A DNA stretch of 64,000 nucleotides from Devosia nitrariae (GTDB taxonomy: Bacteria; Pseudomonadota; Alphaproteobacteria; Rhizobiales; Devosiaceae), in NCBI RefSeq assembly GCF_030160115.1, contig NZ_BSNS01000022.1, positions 124,001 through 188,000 on the forward strand. The letters are read 5' to 3'. Positions 18,648 through 26,861 of this stretch are shown here, one piece after another. The stretch's first letter is position 1, and every line of letters starts with the position of its first letter. The translations under genes and the position numbers were made by a program. The notes beneath the pieces are model-generated. The model was not told where the DNA came from and made no database searches. It saw nothing but the letters and a program-made list of their open reading frames with translations.

Positions 18648-19394
18648 CTACGCGGACAGGCGCTCCACGGTCTCGTCGCTCATATCGTAATTGGCATAGA
18701 TGTCCTGGACGTCATCGTCCTCTTCGAGGATCGACATGAGCTTCAGGAGCGTTGCGCCCTTTTCGTCGTCGACCGGCGTCAGGTTCTGCGGCTTCCACAC
18801 CGGCTTGACCGACTCGGCTTCGCCGAGCGCCTTCTCCAGCGCGCTGGCGACCTCGCCTATCCCTTCGAAGGTCGTGTAGATTGTGTGGCCTTCCTCGTCG
18901 CTCTCGACATCCTGGGCCCCGGCTTCGATCGCCGCGTCCATCACCGTATCGGCGTCCCCGGCACTCGCCGGATAGAAGATCTCCCCGACCCGGTCGAACA
19001 TGAACGATACCGAGCCGGTTTCACCCAACGCCCCGCCATTCTTGGAAAAGTACGAGCGCAGGTTGGATGCGGTACGGTTGCGGTTGTCGGTCAGGGTCTC
19101 GACGATGATGGCGATGCCGCCGGGCCCATAGCCTTCGTAGCGCATCTCCTCATAGTTCTCGCTGTCGCTACCCGCCGCCTTCTTGATGGCGCGCTCGATA
19201 TTGTCCTTGGGCATGGACTGGGCGCGCGCATTGGTTACTGCCAGGCGCAGCCGCGCGTTCATCGAGGGGTCGGGCACGCCGAGCTTGGCCGCCACGGTGA
19301 TTTCGCGGGCGAGCTTGGAGAAGATCTTCGAGCGGATTGCATCGCTCTTACCCTTGCGATGCATGATGTTCTTGGCGTGTGAATGGCCAGCCAT
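18648..19394 (-). CDS. YebC/PmpR family protein
   Basis: A 248-residue member of the YebC family, known for roles in translation of difficult sequences and in regulation. It begins MAGHSHAKNIMHRKG and has the typical SKLAREITVAAKLG and YEGYGPGGIAIIVETLTDN segments. The start has GAGGATCCGA upstream; an in-frame start 18 codons earlier is rejected because the family begins at MAGHS. Confidence 0.96.
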   Translation of the reverse strand: MAGHSHAKNIMHRKGKSDAIRSKIFSKLAREITVAAKLGVPDPSMNARLRLAVTNARAQSMPKDNIERAIKKAAGSDSENYEEMRYEGYGPGGIAIIVETLTDNRNRTASNLRSYFSKNGGALGETGSVSFMFDRVGEIFYPASAGDADTVMDAAIEAGAQDVESDEEGHTIYTTFEGIGEVASALEKALGEAESVKPVWKPQNLTPVDDEKGATLLKLMSILEEDDDVQDIYANYDMSDETVERLSA

Positions 19395-19484
19395 TCGGAT
19401 CCTCGGTCGACGTGGTGAGTTGGGAGTTGGCGCCTTATAGGGGCACAAAAGGCAAAAATAAAGTCGGGCGCCGCGTGGTCCGGC

Positions 19485-20300
19485 TTAGAACTCGGGGATC
19501 GCCTGGGCCAGGACCCCGCCGACGCGTAGCGGCTCAGCTCGCAGGGCAAGTCCCGTCGCCGGATCGGTCTCGACCACGACCCCGCAGAGCGTCGCCTCGC
19601 CTTCGGCCGGGGTGAAGCGGGCGTTGGCGATACCGGTCAGGAACCGGCCGAGCGGCTCTTCCGCGTCGACGCCAATGATCGAATCGTAGTCCCCGCACAT
19701 GCCCGCATCCGCCATCAGCGCCGTACCGGCCCTGAGGATGCGGTGGTCGGAGGTGGGGATATGGGTGTGGGTGCCGACGACTAGGCTGACCCGCCCGTCG
19801 AGGAAATGTCCCATGGCCTGGATTTCCGAGGTCGCCTCGGTATGGAAGTCGACGATGATCGCATCGGCCTGCTCGCTCAACGGGCAGGCGGCGACCGCCG
19901 CCTCGACGGCGCGGAACGGATCGTCGATCGGATCCATGAAGACCCGCCCCTGCGCATTGATCACCAGCACGCGATGGCCCCTGCGCCCCTCGGCGAGCAT
20001 GGCGCCACGGCCGGGCGTCCCCGGCGGAAAATTGATCGGCCGCAGCAGGCTGGGCTCGCGCTCGATGAAGGTTATGGTGTCGCGCTGGTCGAAGGCATGG
20101 TCGCCGAGCGTCACGATGTCGGCGCCGGCATTCTTGAGGCCGAGGAAGTGGTTTTCGATCAGCCCGCGCCCATGGCTGGCGTTCTCGCCGTTAACGACGA
20201 CGAAATCGAGATCGAGGTGCTCGATGAGGCCCGGCAGCCGCTCGGCCACCGCATCGCGCCCGGCCCGGCCGACGACGTCTCCCAGAAACAATAGCCTCAT
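19485..20300 (-). CDS. YmdB-type metallophosphoesterase (2',3'-cyclic nucleotide phosphodiesterase family)
   Basis: A 271-residue protein of the TIGR00282/YmdB family with FLGDVVGRAGRDAV at the N-terminus, NGENASHGRG, TLGDHAFDQRD, VDFHTEATSE and VGTHTHIPT supplying metal ligands. It overlaps the cyclo-ligase gene by four bases. The pairing with fau and yebC is common in alphaproteobacteria. Cellular substrate is uncertain. Confidence 0.92.
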   Translation of the reverse strand: MRLLFLGDVVGRAGRDAVAERLPGLIEHLDLDFVVVNGENASHGRGLIENHFLGLKNAGADIVTLGDHAFDQRDTITFIEREPSLLRPINFPPGTPGRGAMLAEGRRGHRVLVINAQGRVFMDPIDDPFRAVEAAVAACPLSEQADAIIVDFHTEATSEIQAMGHFLDGRVSLVVGTHTHIPTSDHRILRAGTALMADAGMCGDYDSIIGVDAEEPLGRFLTGIANARFTPAEGEATLCGVVVETDPATGLALRAEPLRVGGVLAQAIPEF

Positions 20301-20884
20301 TGCGCCGCGCCGAAATGCGTCACGCCGTTCTCGGTGACCACGACATCGAGCGGAATATCATGGGCATCTCGCGGGATAAGGTCGACTTGCTGGGCGGCGA
20401 AGGCAAGGCCGACGAGCCGTGGTCTCTTGGCGAGCTGCGCCAGCGTGCGGTCGTAGTAACCGCCTCCATAGCCGAGCCGCGTACCGCGATCGTCGAACCC
20501 GAGGAGCGGGATGAGGATGACGTCAGGCTCGGCTTTTGGCGCCAGGTCCTCGGGCGCGAGGGTACCGAAACCGGCAGGATAGAGCGGCGCCCCTTCCTCC
20601 CAGAGCCGCAGTTCCAGCGGTGCGCCGTCACCGATGACGACCGGCAGGCAGACCGGCTGGCCCGAATCCATCAGCCGCACCAGGATCGGCTGGCAGTCCA
20701 TTTCGTCGCGAATGGGCCAGTAGGCGGCCACGACCTCGCCCTCGGCCAGGGGAACGCCTTCGAAGAAATGCAGGCACGCCGCCTTGGAGGCCTCTTCGCG
20801 CGCGGAATGCGACAGCGCCGCCCGCAGGTCATGGGCCTTTACCCGCAGCGCCGCCTTGGCGCGTTCGATATCGTCATCGATCAT
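20297..20884 (-). CDS. 5-formyltetrahydrofolate cyclo-ligase
   Basis: It converts 5-formyl-THF to 5,10-methenyl-THF using ATP. The 195 residues show YWPIRDEMDCQPIL, the conserved PVVIGDGAPLELRLW, and the C-terminal LLGFDDRGTRLGYGGGYYDRTL motif. In many proteobacteria this gene (ygfA/fau) lies directly downstream of 6S RNA, and the same is seen here. Confidence 0.94.
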   Translation of the reverse strand: MIDDDIERAKAALRVKAHDLRAALSHSAREEASKAACLHFFEGVPLAEGEVVAAYWPIRDEMDCQPILVRLMDSGQPVCLPVVIGDGAPLELRLWEEGAPLYPAGFGTLAPEDLAPKAEPDVILIPLLGFDDRGTRLGYGGGYYDRTLAQLAKRPRLVGLAFAAQQVDLIPRDAHDIPLDVVVTENGVTHFGAAQ

Positions 20885-20945
20885 GGCGGCTGCCGGTCCG
20901 TTATTTGGTGCGTTTCGATTCAGCCTTTTGGACCGAAACGCGACA

Positions 20946-21095
20946 CAACAAAGGAGCCGGAGCTCCAGAATTCAGGTGCCGCCCTGGCCGTGGGACAGTC
21001 GATCCCGGGAACCTACTCACGTAGGTGGGCGCCGTATGTCCGAGCCCACGGGCCCGGTCAGGAACAGCTCCCTTAAGGATCGATAAGGCCCCGGG
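20946..21095 (-). ncRNA. ssrS: 6S RNA
   Basis: The gene-free stretch upstream of the cyclo-ligase folds on the minus strand as a long imperfect rod: GGAGCT at 20959-20964 pairs with AGCTCC at 21066-21071, CCGTGGG at 20988-20994 with CCCACGG at 21045-21051, and the tip is a CCTAC/GTAGG hairpin at 21012-21025. This open-rod form and the zapA-to-fau location match 6S RNA, which binds RNA polymerase. The 3' end has GGAGC/GCTCC followed by TTTGTT. Ends are approximate. Confidence 0.7.
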
Positions 21096-21178
21096 GATAT
21101 TGGTGTCCTACACGCGCCGGGCAGCAGGCGAGATATAAGACGTTTGCGGAGTGGGTGCAAAGGGGATGAACAGCAGGG

Positions 21179-21472
21179 TCAGAGTTTGTTGATCCAGTCT
21201 TGGCTCTGATGGAACACCCTGACGATCTCGATCCCTCTGGAATCGACCCGATAGACTATGAGATGCGATCCCTTCGGATACGCTCTCACTACCGGCCGAA
21301 TTTCGTCGCGTTCGGGAGCCGCTTCGGGAAAGTCGACCAGGAGCCGAATGGCCTCAAAAAGTGCATCGTAATATCTGTCCGCCTGAGCCAGGCCAAATTG
21401 CTCGGCCGATTTGCGATATATCCCGCGGAGATCCCGCGAAGCCTGAGCAGTCAGGCGATAGTTCGTCTTCAA
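21179..21472 (-). CDS. parE: ParE/RelE-family toxin
   Basis: A 97-residue protein starting YRLTAQASRDLRGIYRKSAEQ and ending VVRAYPKGSHLIVYRVDSRG-type residues and EIVRVFHQSQDW, the usual ParE layout. ParE toxins inhibit gyrase. It overlaps the antitoxin gene by four bases and lies between 6S RNA and zapA. Confidence 0.92.
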   Translation of the reverse strand: MKTNYRLTAQASRDLRGIYRKSAEQFGLAQADRYYDALFEAIRLLVDFPEAAPERDEIRPVVRAYPKGSHLIVYRVDSRGIEIVRVFHQSQDWINKL

Positions 21473-21714
21473 TCGTTTATTCCCAGGTCCTTACGCGCCA
21501 GACGACGAACGTCCTCCATCGTAAGGTCGCTGGGACCGCTATCGATTCCTTCCTGCACCAGCCGCTGGAACTCGGCGATCTTGTCCGCCCGCTCCTGATC
21601 ATGCCGGATCAGATCCCGCACATAGTCGCTGGCATTGCCGTACTTGCCAGACCTGGCTTGGGTTTCCACCCACTCCTTCATCTGCTCGGGCAGGGAAATG
21701 TTCATGGTGGCCAT
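21469..21714 (-). CDS. parD: ParD-family antitoxin
   Basis: An 81-residue ribbon-helix-helix antitoxin: MNISLPEQMKEWVETQ forms the DNA-binding strand and helix, YGNASDYVRDLIRHDQ the second helix, and the acidic tail likely neutralises ParE. It has an AAGGAG ribosome-binding site within an inverted repeat (CTATTCTCC / GGAGAGTAG, 21717-21741) that may be its own operator. Confidence 0.93.
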   Translation of the reverse strand: MATMNISLPEQMKEWVETQARSGKYGNASDYVRDLIRHDQERADKIAEFQRLVQEGIDSGPSDLTMEDVRRLARKDLGIND

Positions 21715-21716
21715 GG

Positions 21717-21765
21717 CTATTCTCCTTCAGCCGGAGAGTAGCAAAAATTGGCAAAGCTTGCCAAT
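21717..21765. promoter_or_regulatory. Two inverted repeats upstream of parD
   Basis: One repeat is CTATTCTCC/GGAGAGTAG (21717-21741, one T-G pair); the other is ATTGGCAA-AGC-TTGCCAAT (21747-21765), a perfect 8-bp palindrome touching the zapA stop codon. Both fit operator use by the ribbon-helix-helix antitoxin. The roles are inferred. Confidence 0.55.
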
Positions 21766-22145
21766 CATCCCTGCGGAATCTGTGCCGCCGACTCGTCGAT
21801 GCCGCTGGCTGCCGTCTCGATCCTTGCCGCAGCCTCGTCGAGCGTCGCGGCGAACCGCCCCTCGATCCGCTCGATCTCGGCCGAGAGCGCCTCGCCGGCA
21901 CGCGTAAGCTCGGCCACGTGCCCTTCGAGCGCGGCGATACGCCGCTCCGCCTCGGCCAATTCGTCGAGAACGGCGATGCCGGCCATCACCGTCAGCCGCC
22001 CGTCGCCGATCTCGCCGACGGACCCCTTGAGACCTTCGACCTGCGCGTTGAAGCGATCGGCCAGACCCAGGAGATGCTGTTGCTGCCCCTCCTCGCAGGC
22101 CATACGGTATTTGCGACCGTTGATCTCGACATTGACCTCGGGCAA
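21765..22145 (-). CDS. zapA: Cell division protein ZapA
   Basis: ZapA stabilises FtsZ filaments at the division ring. The 126-residue protein opens with VNVEINGRKYRMACEEGQQ, typical of the ZapA N-terminal domain, followed by a long coiled coil (DELAEAERRIAALEGHVAEL). It is divergent from tkt, with a small coiled-coil gene upstream, the usual alphaproteobacterial order. Confidence 0.92.
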   Translation of the reverse strand: MPEVNVEINGRKYRMACEEGQQQHLLGLADRFNAQVEGLKGSVGEIGDGRLTVMAGIAVLDELAEAERRIAALEGHVAELTRAGEALSAEIERIEGRFAATLDEAAARIETAASGIDESAAQIPQG

Positions 22146-22163
22146 TGCGGCACTCCTGTTCGA

Positions 22164-22445
22164 TTATTTGGCGAGGACTTCGCGCACGGTTTCCATGGCA
22201 ACCACCAGCCGGCGCGAGACGTCATGGGCGCTATCGTCGAGGCGCTTGGCGCGTGCAGAAGCCTTGTCGAGATCGGTCGCAAGACGGGCGCGCTCGTTGA
22301 TGAGCTGCCTGGTGTCCGCCTCGATGCGGGCGAGCGTGCGCACCCGCGCTTCAAGACCCTGAAGGCTCGCCTCGAGCCGGCCAACGGACCGGTCGAAACG
22401 GGCGATGGCTACCTCGAGCTCGCTGTCCTTTTCGCTGTCGCTCAT
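22164..22445 (-). CDS. Small coiled-coil protein (DUF4164-like)
   Basis: A 93-residue, almost entirely helical protein: ELEVAIARFDRSVGRLEASL then repeated charged heptads. It lies 18 bases upstream of zapA on the same strand and resembles the DUF4164 proteins found in that position in rhizobia. It may act with ZapA; that is inference from position. The start at MSDSEKDSE is chosen because the upstream in-frame extension reads into the tkt promoter. Confidence 0.75.
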   Translation of the reverse strand: MSDSEKDSELEVAIARFDRSVGRLEASLQGLEARVRTLARIEADTRQLINERARLATDLDKASARAKRLDDSAHDVSRRLVVAMETVREVLAK

Positions 22446-22646
22446 GGCTCCCCGAACCGCCCCCGCACCGACTCCGGCCTGACCAGTAAGCCCGACCCCT
22501 TTACCGAATGCAACCGGCAAGGTCCGGATCGTCATCGTCCTGTCATTGACAGTGCTTTTGAACCTGTTATGCCCTTGTCCCGCCTTGGCGAGGAGGCATT
22601 TGGCCTTCTTCTCCCCAGATTCGAGCGAATTTAAGAGCGAGCGATC

Positions 22647-24617
22647 ATGACCAACACGTCTGAGCAGAACGAATTGGCCAATGCCATCCGGTCCCTTGCC
22701 ATGGACGCGGTCGAGAAAGCCAATTCCGGCCATCCGGGCCTGCCCATGGGCTGTGCCGACGTCGCGACAGTCCTCTTCACCAAGGTCATGAAGTTCGATC
22801 CGGCTGACCCCAAATGGCCCGACCGCGACCGCTTCATTCTCTCGGCCGGCCACGGTTCGATGCTGCTTTATGCCTCGCTCTACCTACTCGGCTATGAGGA
22901 CATGACGATCGAGGAGATCCGCAACTTCCGCCAGCTCAATCACCGGACCGCCGGCCACCCCGAATACGGCCACGCCTCGGGCATCGAGACGACGACCGGT
23001 CCGCTTGGCCAGGGCCTCGGCAACTCGGTCGGCTTTGCCGTCGCCGAAGCCAAGCTCGCCGCCGAATTCGGCGCCGACCTCGTCGACCATCACACCTGGG
23101 TGCTGGCCGGTGATGGGTGCCTCATGGAAGGCATCTCCCAGGAAGCCATCTCGCTTGCCGGGCATTTGAAGCTCAACAAGTTGACCGTCATTTGGGACAA
23201 CAACTCGATCACCATCGACGGGGCCGTCTCCAACGCCGATTCCACCGACCAGGTTGCCCGTTTCAAGGCCTGTGGCTGGAACACCATCGAGATCGAGGGC
23301 CATGATCAGGCCGCCGCCGAAGCCGCTCTTCTTGCCGCCAAGGCCGCCGACAGGCCGACGCTGATCGCTGCCAAGACCACCATCGGCTTCGGCGCCCCCA
23401 AGAAAGCCGGCACCGAGAAAGTGCACGGCAACCCGCTGGGGGCCGAAGAACTGGCCGCCGCCAAAGCAAACCTCGGCATCACCTACCCCGCCTTCGAGAT
23501 CCCGGCCGAAACGCTGGCCAAATGGCGCGCCGCCGGCACCCGCAGCCAGAACGTGCGCGGCGAATGGCAGGCACGGCTGGCCGCTTCCCCCAAAAGGGCA
23601 GAGTTCGAGCGCCGCATCGCCGGCACCCTGCCCGCGGGCCTTGCCGAAGCCATGGACGCCTATAGGAAGAAGCTCGCCGAGGACAAACCGAAGGTTGCGA
23701 CCCGCAAGTCGAGCCAGATGGCGCTCGAGGTCATCAACAAGGTCGTGCCCGAGACCGTTGGCGGCTCAGCGGACCTGACCCATTCCAACCTCACCAACAC
23801 GCCCGAGACCCTGCCCTTCACCGCTGCCGACCGCAGCGGCCGCTACATGATGTACGGCATCCGCGAGCATGAGATGGCCGCCGCCATGAGCGGCATTGCG
23901 CTGCATGGCGGTCTCATCCCCTATGGCGGGACGTTCCTCGTCTTTACCGACTATGCGCGCCCCTCGATCCGCCTCGCCAGCATCATGGGCCAGCGCGTTG
24001 TCTATGTGATGACGCACGATTCCATTGGTCTTGGCGAAGACGGCCCGACCCACCAGCCTATCGAGCACCTCTCGGCACTGCGCGCCATCCCGGGGCTTAC
24101 CGTTTTTCGTCCGGCCGATGCGATGGAGACTGCCGAGTGCTGGCAGTTGGCGCTCGAGCACCAGGGCCCCTCCATACTCGCCCTTTCCCGGCAGAACCTG
24201 CCGGCTGTACGCGCTGAGTATTCCTCCGAGAACAAGGCGGCGCTTGGCGCCTACACGCTCGCCGGCGACGCGAACGCGGATGTGGTGATCTTCGCCACCG
24301 GCTCGGAAGTGGCCATCGCCGTCGACGGCATGAAGGCGCTCGGCGAGCAGGGGATTTCCGCCAGGGTCGTCTCCGTACCCTCAATGGAACTGTTCGCCAA
24401 GCAGTCCGAGGCCTACAAGGCCGAAATCTTCGGCTCGGCCAGAGCCCGCGTTGCCATCGAAGCGGGTGTCGAGATGAGCTGGGGCAAGTTCCTTGGTGAA
24501 AAGGGCCGGTTCGTCGGCATGCACTCCTTCGGCGCTTCCGGTCCTATCGGCGACCTCTACGAACACTTCGGTCTTACACCTAAAGCCGTTGTTGAAGCGG
24601 CGACCGCTCAGTTGTAA
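22647..24617 (+). CDS. tkt: Transketolase
   Basis: A thiamine-diphosphate enzyme of the pentose phosphate pathway. The 656 residues have the substrate-channel motif GHPGLPMGCADVA, the TPP-binding GDGCLMEGISQEA with WDNN, the pyrimidine domain (GIREHEMAAAMSG), and the transketolase motif THDSIGLGEDGPTHQP. It is followed at 52 bases by gap and then by pgk and class I fba nearby, a carbon-metabolism cluster. Confidence 0.97.
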   Translation: MTNTSEQNELANAIRSLAMDAVEKANSGHPGLPMGCADVATVLFTKVMKFDPADPKWPDRDRFILSAGHGSMLLYASLYLLGYEDMTIEEIRNFRQLNHRTAGHPEYGHASGIETTTGPLGQGLGNSVGFAVAEAKLAAEFGADLVDHHTWVLAGDGCLMEGISQEAISLAGHLKLNKLTVIWDNNSITIDGAVSNADSTDQVARFKACGWNTIEIEGHDQAAAEAALLAAKAADRPTLIAAKTTIGFGAPKKAGTEKVHGNPLGAEELAAAKANLGITYPAFEIPAETLAKWRAAGTRSQNVRGEWQARLAASPKRAEFERRIAGTLPAGLAEAMDAYRKKLAEDKPKVATRKSSQMALEVINKVVPETVGGSADLTHSNLTNTPETLPFTAADRSGRYMMYGIREHEMAAAMSGIALHGGLIPYGGTFLVFTDYARPSIRLASIMGQRVVYVMTHDSIGLGEDGPTHQPIEHLSALRAIPGLTVFRPADAMETAECWQLALEHQGPSILALSRQNLPAVRAEYSSENKAALGAYTLAGDANADVVIFATGSEVAIAVDGMKALGEQGISARVVSVPSMELFAKQSEAYKAEIFGSARARVAIEAGVEMSWGKFLGEKGRFVGMHSFGASGPIGDLYEHFGLTPKAVVEAATAQL

Positions 24618-24669
24618 GAGAGCGCCCGACCCCTCCCCTCCCACCCTTGTCCCCCAAGGAGCGTCTCAC

Positions 24670-25677
24670 ATGGCAGTCCGCGTCGCCATCAACGGATTTG
24701 GCCGCATCGGCCGCAACATTCTGCGCGCCCTCATCGAATCCGGCCGCACCGACATCGAAGTCGTGGCCATCAACGATCTCGGCCCGGTCGAGACCAATGC
24801 CCACCTCATCCGCTTCGACAGCGTACACGGCAGATTTCCGGGGACGGTGACGGTCAAGGACGACACTATCGACGTCGGCCGCGGCCCGATCAAGGTGACA
24901 GCCGTGCGCAACCCGGCCGAGCTGCCGCATGGCGATATGGGCGTCGATATCGTGCTTGAATGCACAGGCCTCTTCACCAGCAAGGACAAGGCTTCGGCAC
25001 ACCTCACCGCCGGCGCTAAGAAGGTGCTGATCTCCGCTCCCGCTGAAGGCGCGGACTTCACCGTCGTTTACGGCATCAATCACCACAAGATCGCCAAGGA
25101 GCACGTCGTGATCTCCAACGGCTCGTGCACCACCAACTGCCTCGCACCGATGGCCATGGTGATGGACCAGTTCGTCGGCATCGAAAAGGGAATGATGACC
25201 ACCATCCATTCCTATACCGGCGATCAGCCGACGCTCGACACCATGCACAAGGACCTCTATCGGGGGCGCGCCGCGGCGCTCTCGCAGATCCCGACCTCGA
25301 CCGGCGCGGCCAAGGCTATCGGTCTCGTCCTGCCCGAACTCAAGGGCAAGCTCGACGGCATCTCGATCCGTGTCCCCACCCCGAACGTTTCGCTGGTCGA
25401 CCTCAAGTTCATCGCAAAGAAGTCGACGACGGCACAGGAAGTCAACGAGGCGCTGGTCGCCGCCTCGGACGGCAAGCTCAAGGGCGTGATGACTTATACC
25501 CACTACCCGCTGGTTTCGAGCGACCTCAACCACGACCCGCATTCAGCCACGATCCTGCTCGACCAGACCAAGGTCATGGACGGCAACTTTGTCAACGTGC
25601 TCGGCTGGTACGACAACGAGTGGGGCTTCTCCAACCGCATGTGCGACGTCACGACTGCCTTCGCCAAGACGCTCTGA
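24670..25677 (+). CDS. gap: Glyceraldehyde-3-phosphate dehydrogenase, type I
   Basis: The 335-residue enzyme has the Rossmann start VAINGFGRIGRN, the active-site SNGSCTTNCLAPM with its catalytic Cys, and the C-terminal WYDNEWGFSNRM. An Asp after VVAIND indicates preference for NAD. The start has AAGGAG upstream; an in-frame start inside the tkt end is rejected. A clear terminator follows. Confidence 0.97.
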   Translation: MAVRVAINGFGRIGRNILRALIESGRTDIEVVAINDLGPVETNAHLIRFDSVHGRFPGTVTVKDDTIDVGRGPIKVTAVRNPAELPHGDMGVDIVLECTGLFTSKDKASAHLTAGAKKVLISAPAEGADFTVVYGINHHKIAKEHVVISNGSCTTNCLAPMAMVMDQFVGIEKGMMTTIHSYTGDQPTLDTMHKDLYRGRAAALSQIPTSTGAAKAIGLVLPELKGKLDGISIRVPTPNVSLVDLKFIAKKSTTAQEVNEALVAASDGKLKGVMTYTHYPLVSSDLNHDPHSATILLDQTKVMDGNFVNVLGWYDNEWGFSNRMCDVTTAFAKTL

Positions 25678-25706
25678 GAGCTCCCTTCTGGGATGTGATT
25701 TGAAAC

Positions 25707-25733
25707 GCGCCCCACACGGGGCGCTTTTCTTTT
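25707..25733 (+). terminator. Rho-independent terminator after gap
   Basis: A 7-bp stem, GCGCCCC / GGGGCGC, with loop ACAC is followed directly by TTTTCTTTT. Confidence 0.9.
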
Positions 25734-25799
25734 GCGATGGAGACAACGCAGCCGCCAGCGCGTTAGGCTTCCACCGCAAACTCAGACGCGAGGCCCCCC

Positions 25800-26342
25800 A
25801 TGTTCTCCCGATCCATCCGCTGGCGCACCCTCGACGGCAACGGCCTTGAACATCTCTTCATTTCCGCGACCGGTGACGGTCTGCTCGCCCATGGCATGAT
25901 CGTCAGCGACAATGACGGCAGCAGGTTTGCCGCACACTACACCGTCACGCTCTCGCCTGATTGGGGATTCCGCGAGGCCACCATAGAGACGGTCGAAGGC
26001 ACCCAGCTGCATCTCGTTCGCGACGACCTGGGCAACTGGACGGCCGATGGCATCGACCTGCCTGAACTCGGCGGCTGCGTCGACATCGACATGTCGGCGA
26101 GCGCCTTCACCAATTCCCTGCCGATCCGCCGCGTCGGTCTCGAGCTCGGCGAGCCGCGCCGCTTCGACATGGCCTGGATCCCCCTCGATACGTTGAAGCC
26201 CTTCCGCGACGGCCAGGTTTACACTGCCCTCGGCGACGGCCGCTATCGCTACCAGTCCGACGAGACCGACTTCGAGGGCACCATCACCGTCGATTCCGAC
26301 GGGCTGGTACTGAGATACGATCCGCTGTTCGAGCGGGTGTGA
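25800..26342 (+). CDS. Putative glycolipid-binding domain protein (DUF1089-like)
   Basis: A 180-residue protein beginning MFSRSIRWRTLDGNGLEHL and rich in aromatic and acidic strands, resembling the PF06475 family whose founding member has a beta-barrel fold similar to LolA/LolB. No signal peptide is visible, so it is cytoplasmic. Its stop overlaps an open frame leading to the next small gene. Function is not established. Confidence 0.75.
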   Translation: MFSRSIRWRTLDGNGLEHLFISATGDGLLAHGMIVSDNDGSRFAAHYTVTLSPDWGFREATIETVEGTQLHLVRDDLGNWTADGIDLPELGGCVDIDMSASAFTNSLPIRRVGLELGEPRRFDMAWIPLDTLKPFRDGQVYTALGDGRYRYQSDETDFEGTITVDSDGLVLRYDPLFERV

Positions 26343-26455
26343 CTGAAAGGCTGAGGGCGCAGCTCCACCCCCGTCACCGAGCTGACATACAGTCGTCACA
26401 CGCTCGAAACCAAATCAGTGCAAACGCACCCACGTCGATCGCATCGGAGTGGATC

Positions 26456-26746
26456 ATGTTCGCAACCGGGCGTTGGATCGCCATCGCCGGCACGCTCGGC
26501 AGCGTGCTCTTCGGCTGGCACCAGCAGGCCTGGTGGCTTGCGGTGCCGCCGGCCTGCTATCTCGCCTATGTCGTCTGGCGCGACAAGGCGATCCGCTCAC
26601 GCATCGGCTCGGCAGCCTGGGCGAGCGACGGGTTCGCCCGCTTCCTCGTCGTTGCCGACGTCGCCCTTGTGCTGCGCAACGCCGCCGGCAACGTCCTCGT
26701 CTTCCTGATTGCCGGTCTCGCCCGCCAGCGGCTGGGACTCGCCTGA
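26456..26746 (+). CDS. Small two- or three-helix membrane protein
   Basis: A 96-residue hydrophobic protein with helices WIAIAGTLGSVLFGWHQQAW, LAVPPACYLAYVVW and AGNVLVFLIAGLARQ. The ATG has CGGAG about 8 bases upstream; a longer in-frame start overlapping the previous gene is less likely. I do not recognise a family. Confidence 0.6.
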   Translation: MFATGRWIAIAGTLGSVLFGWHQQAWWLAVPPACYLAYVVWRDKAIRSRIGSAAWASDGFARFLVVADVALVLRNAAGNVLVFLIAGLARQRLGLA

Positions 26747-26763
26747 ACGGCGGAAACACCTCT

Positions 26764-26783
26764 CCCGCCGCTTGCGGGCTTTT
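26764..26783 (+). terminator. Short terminator-like hairpin before pgk
   Basis: CCCGC-CGCTT-GCGGG followed by CTTTT just after the small membrane protein gene. The stem is only 5 bp, so it may be weak. Confidence 0.5.
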
Positions 26784-26861
26784 CCATCGCGCCCGCTTCT
26801 GTTACGCCAGCGCCGATTTGCGCTAGAGTGGGCGCGGCTTGGCAACGATAACGGTGACCCT

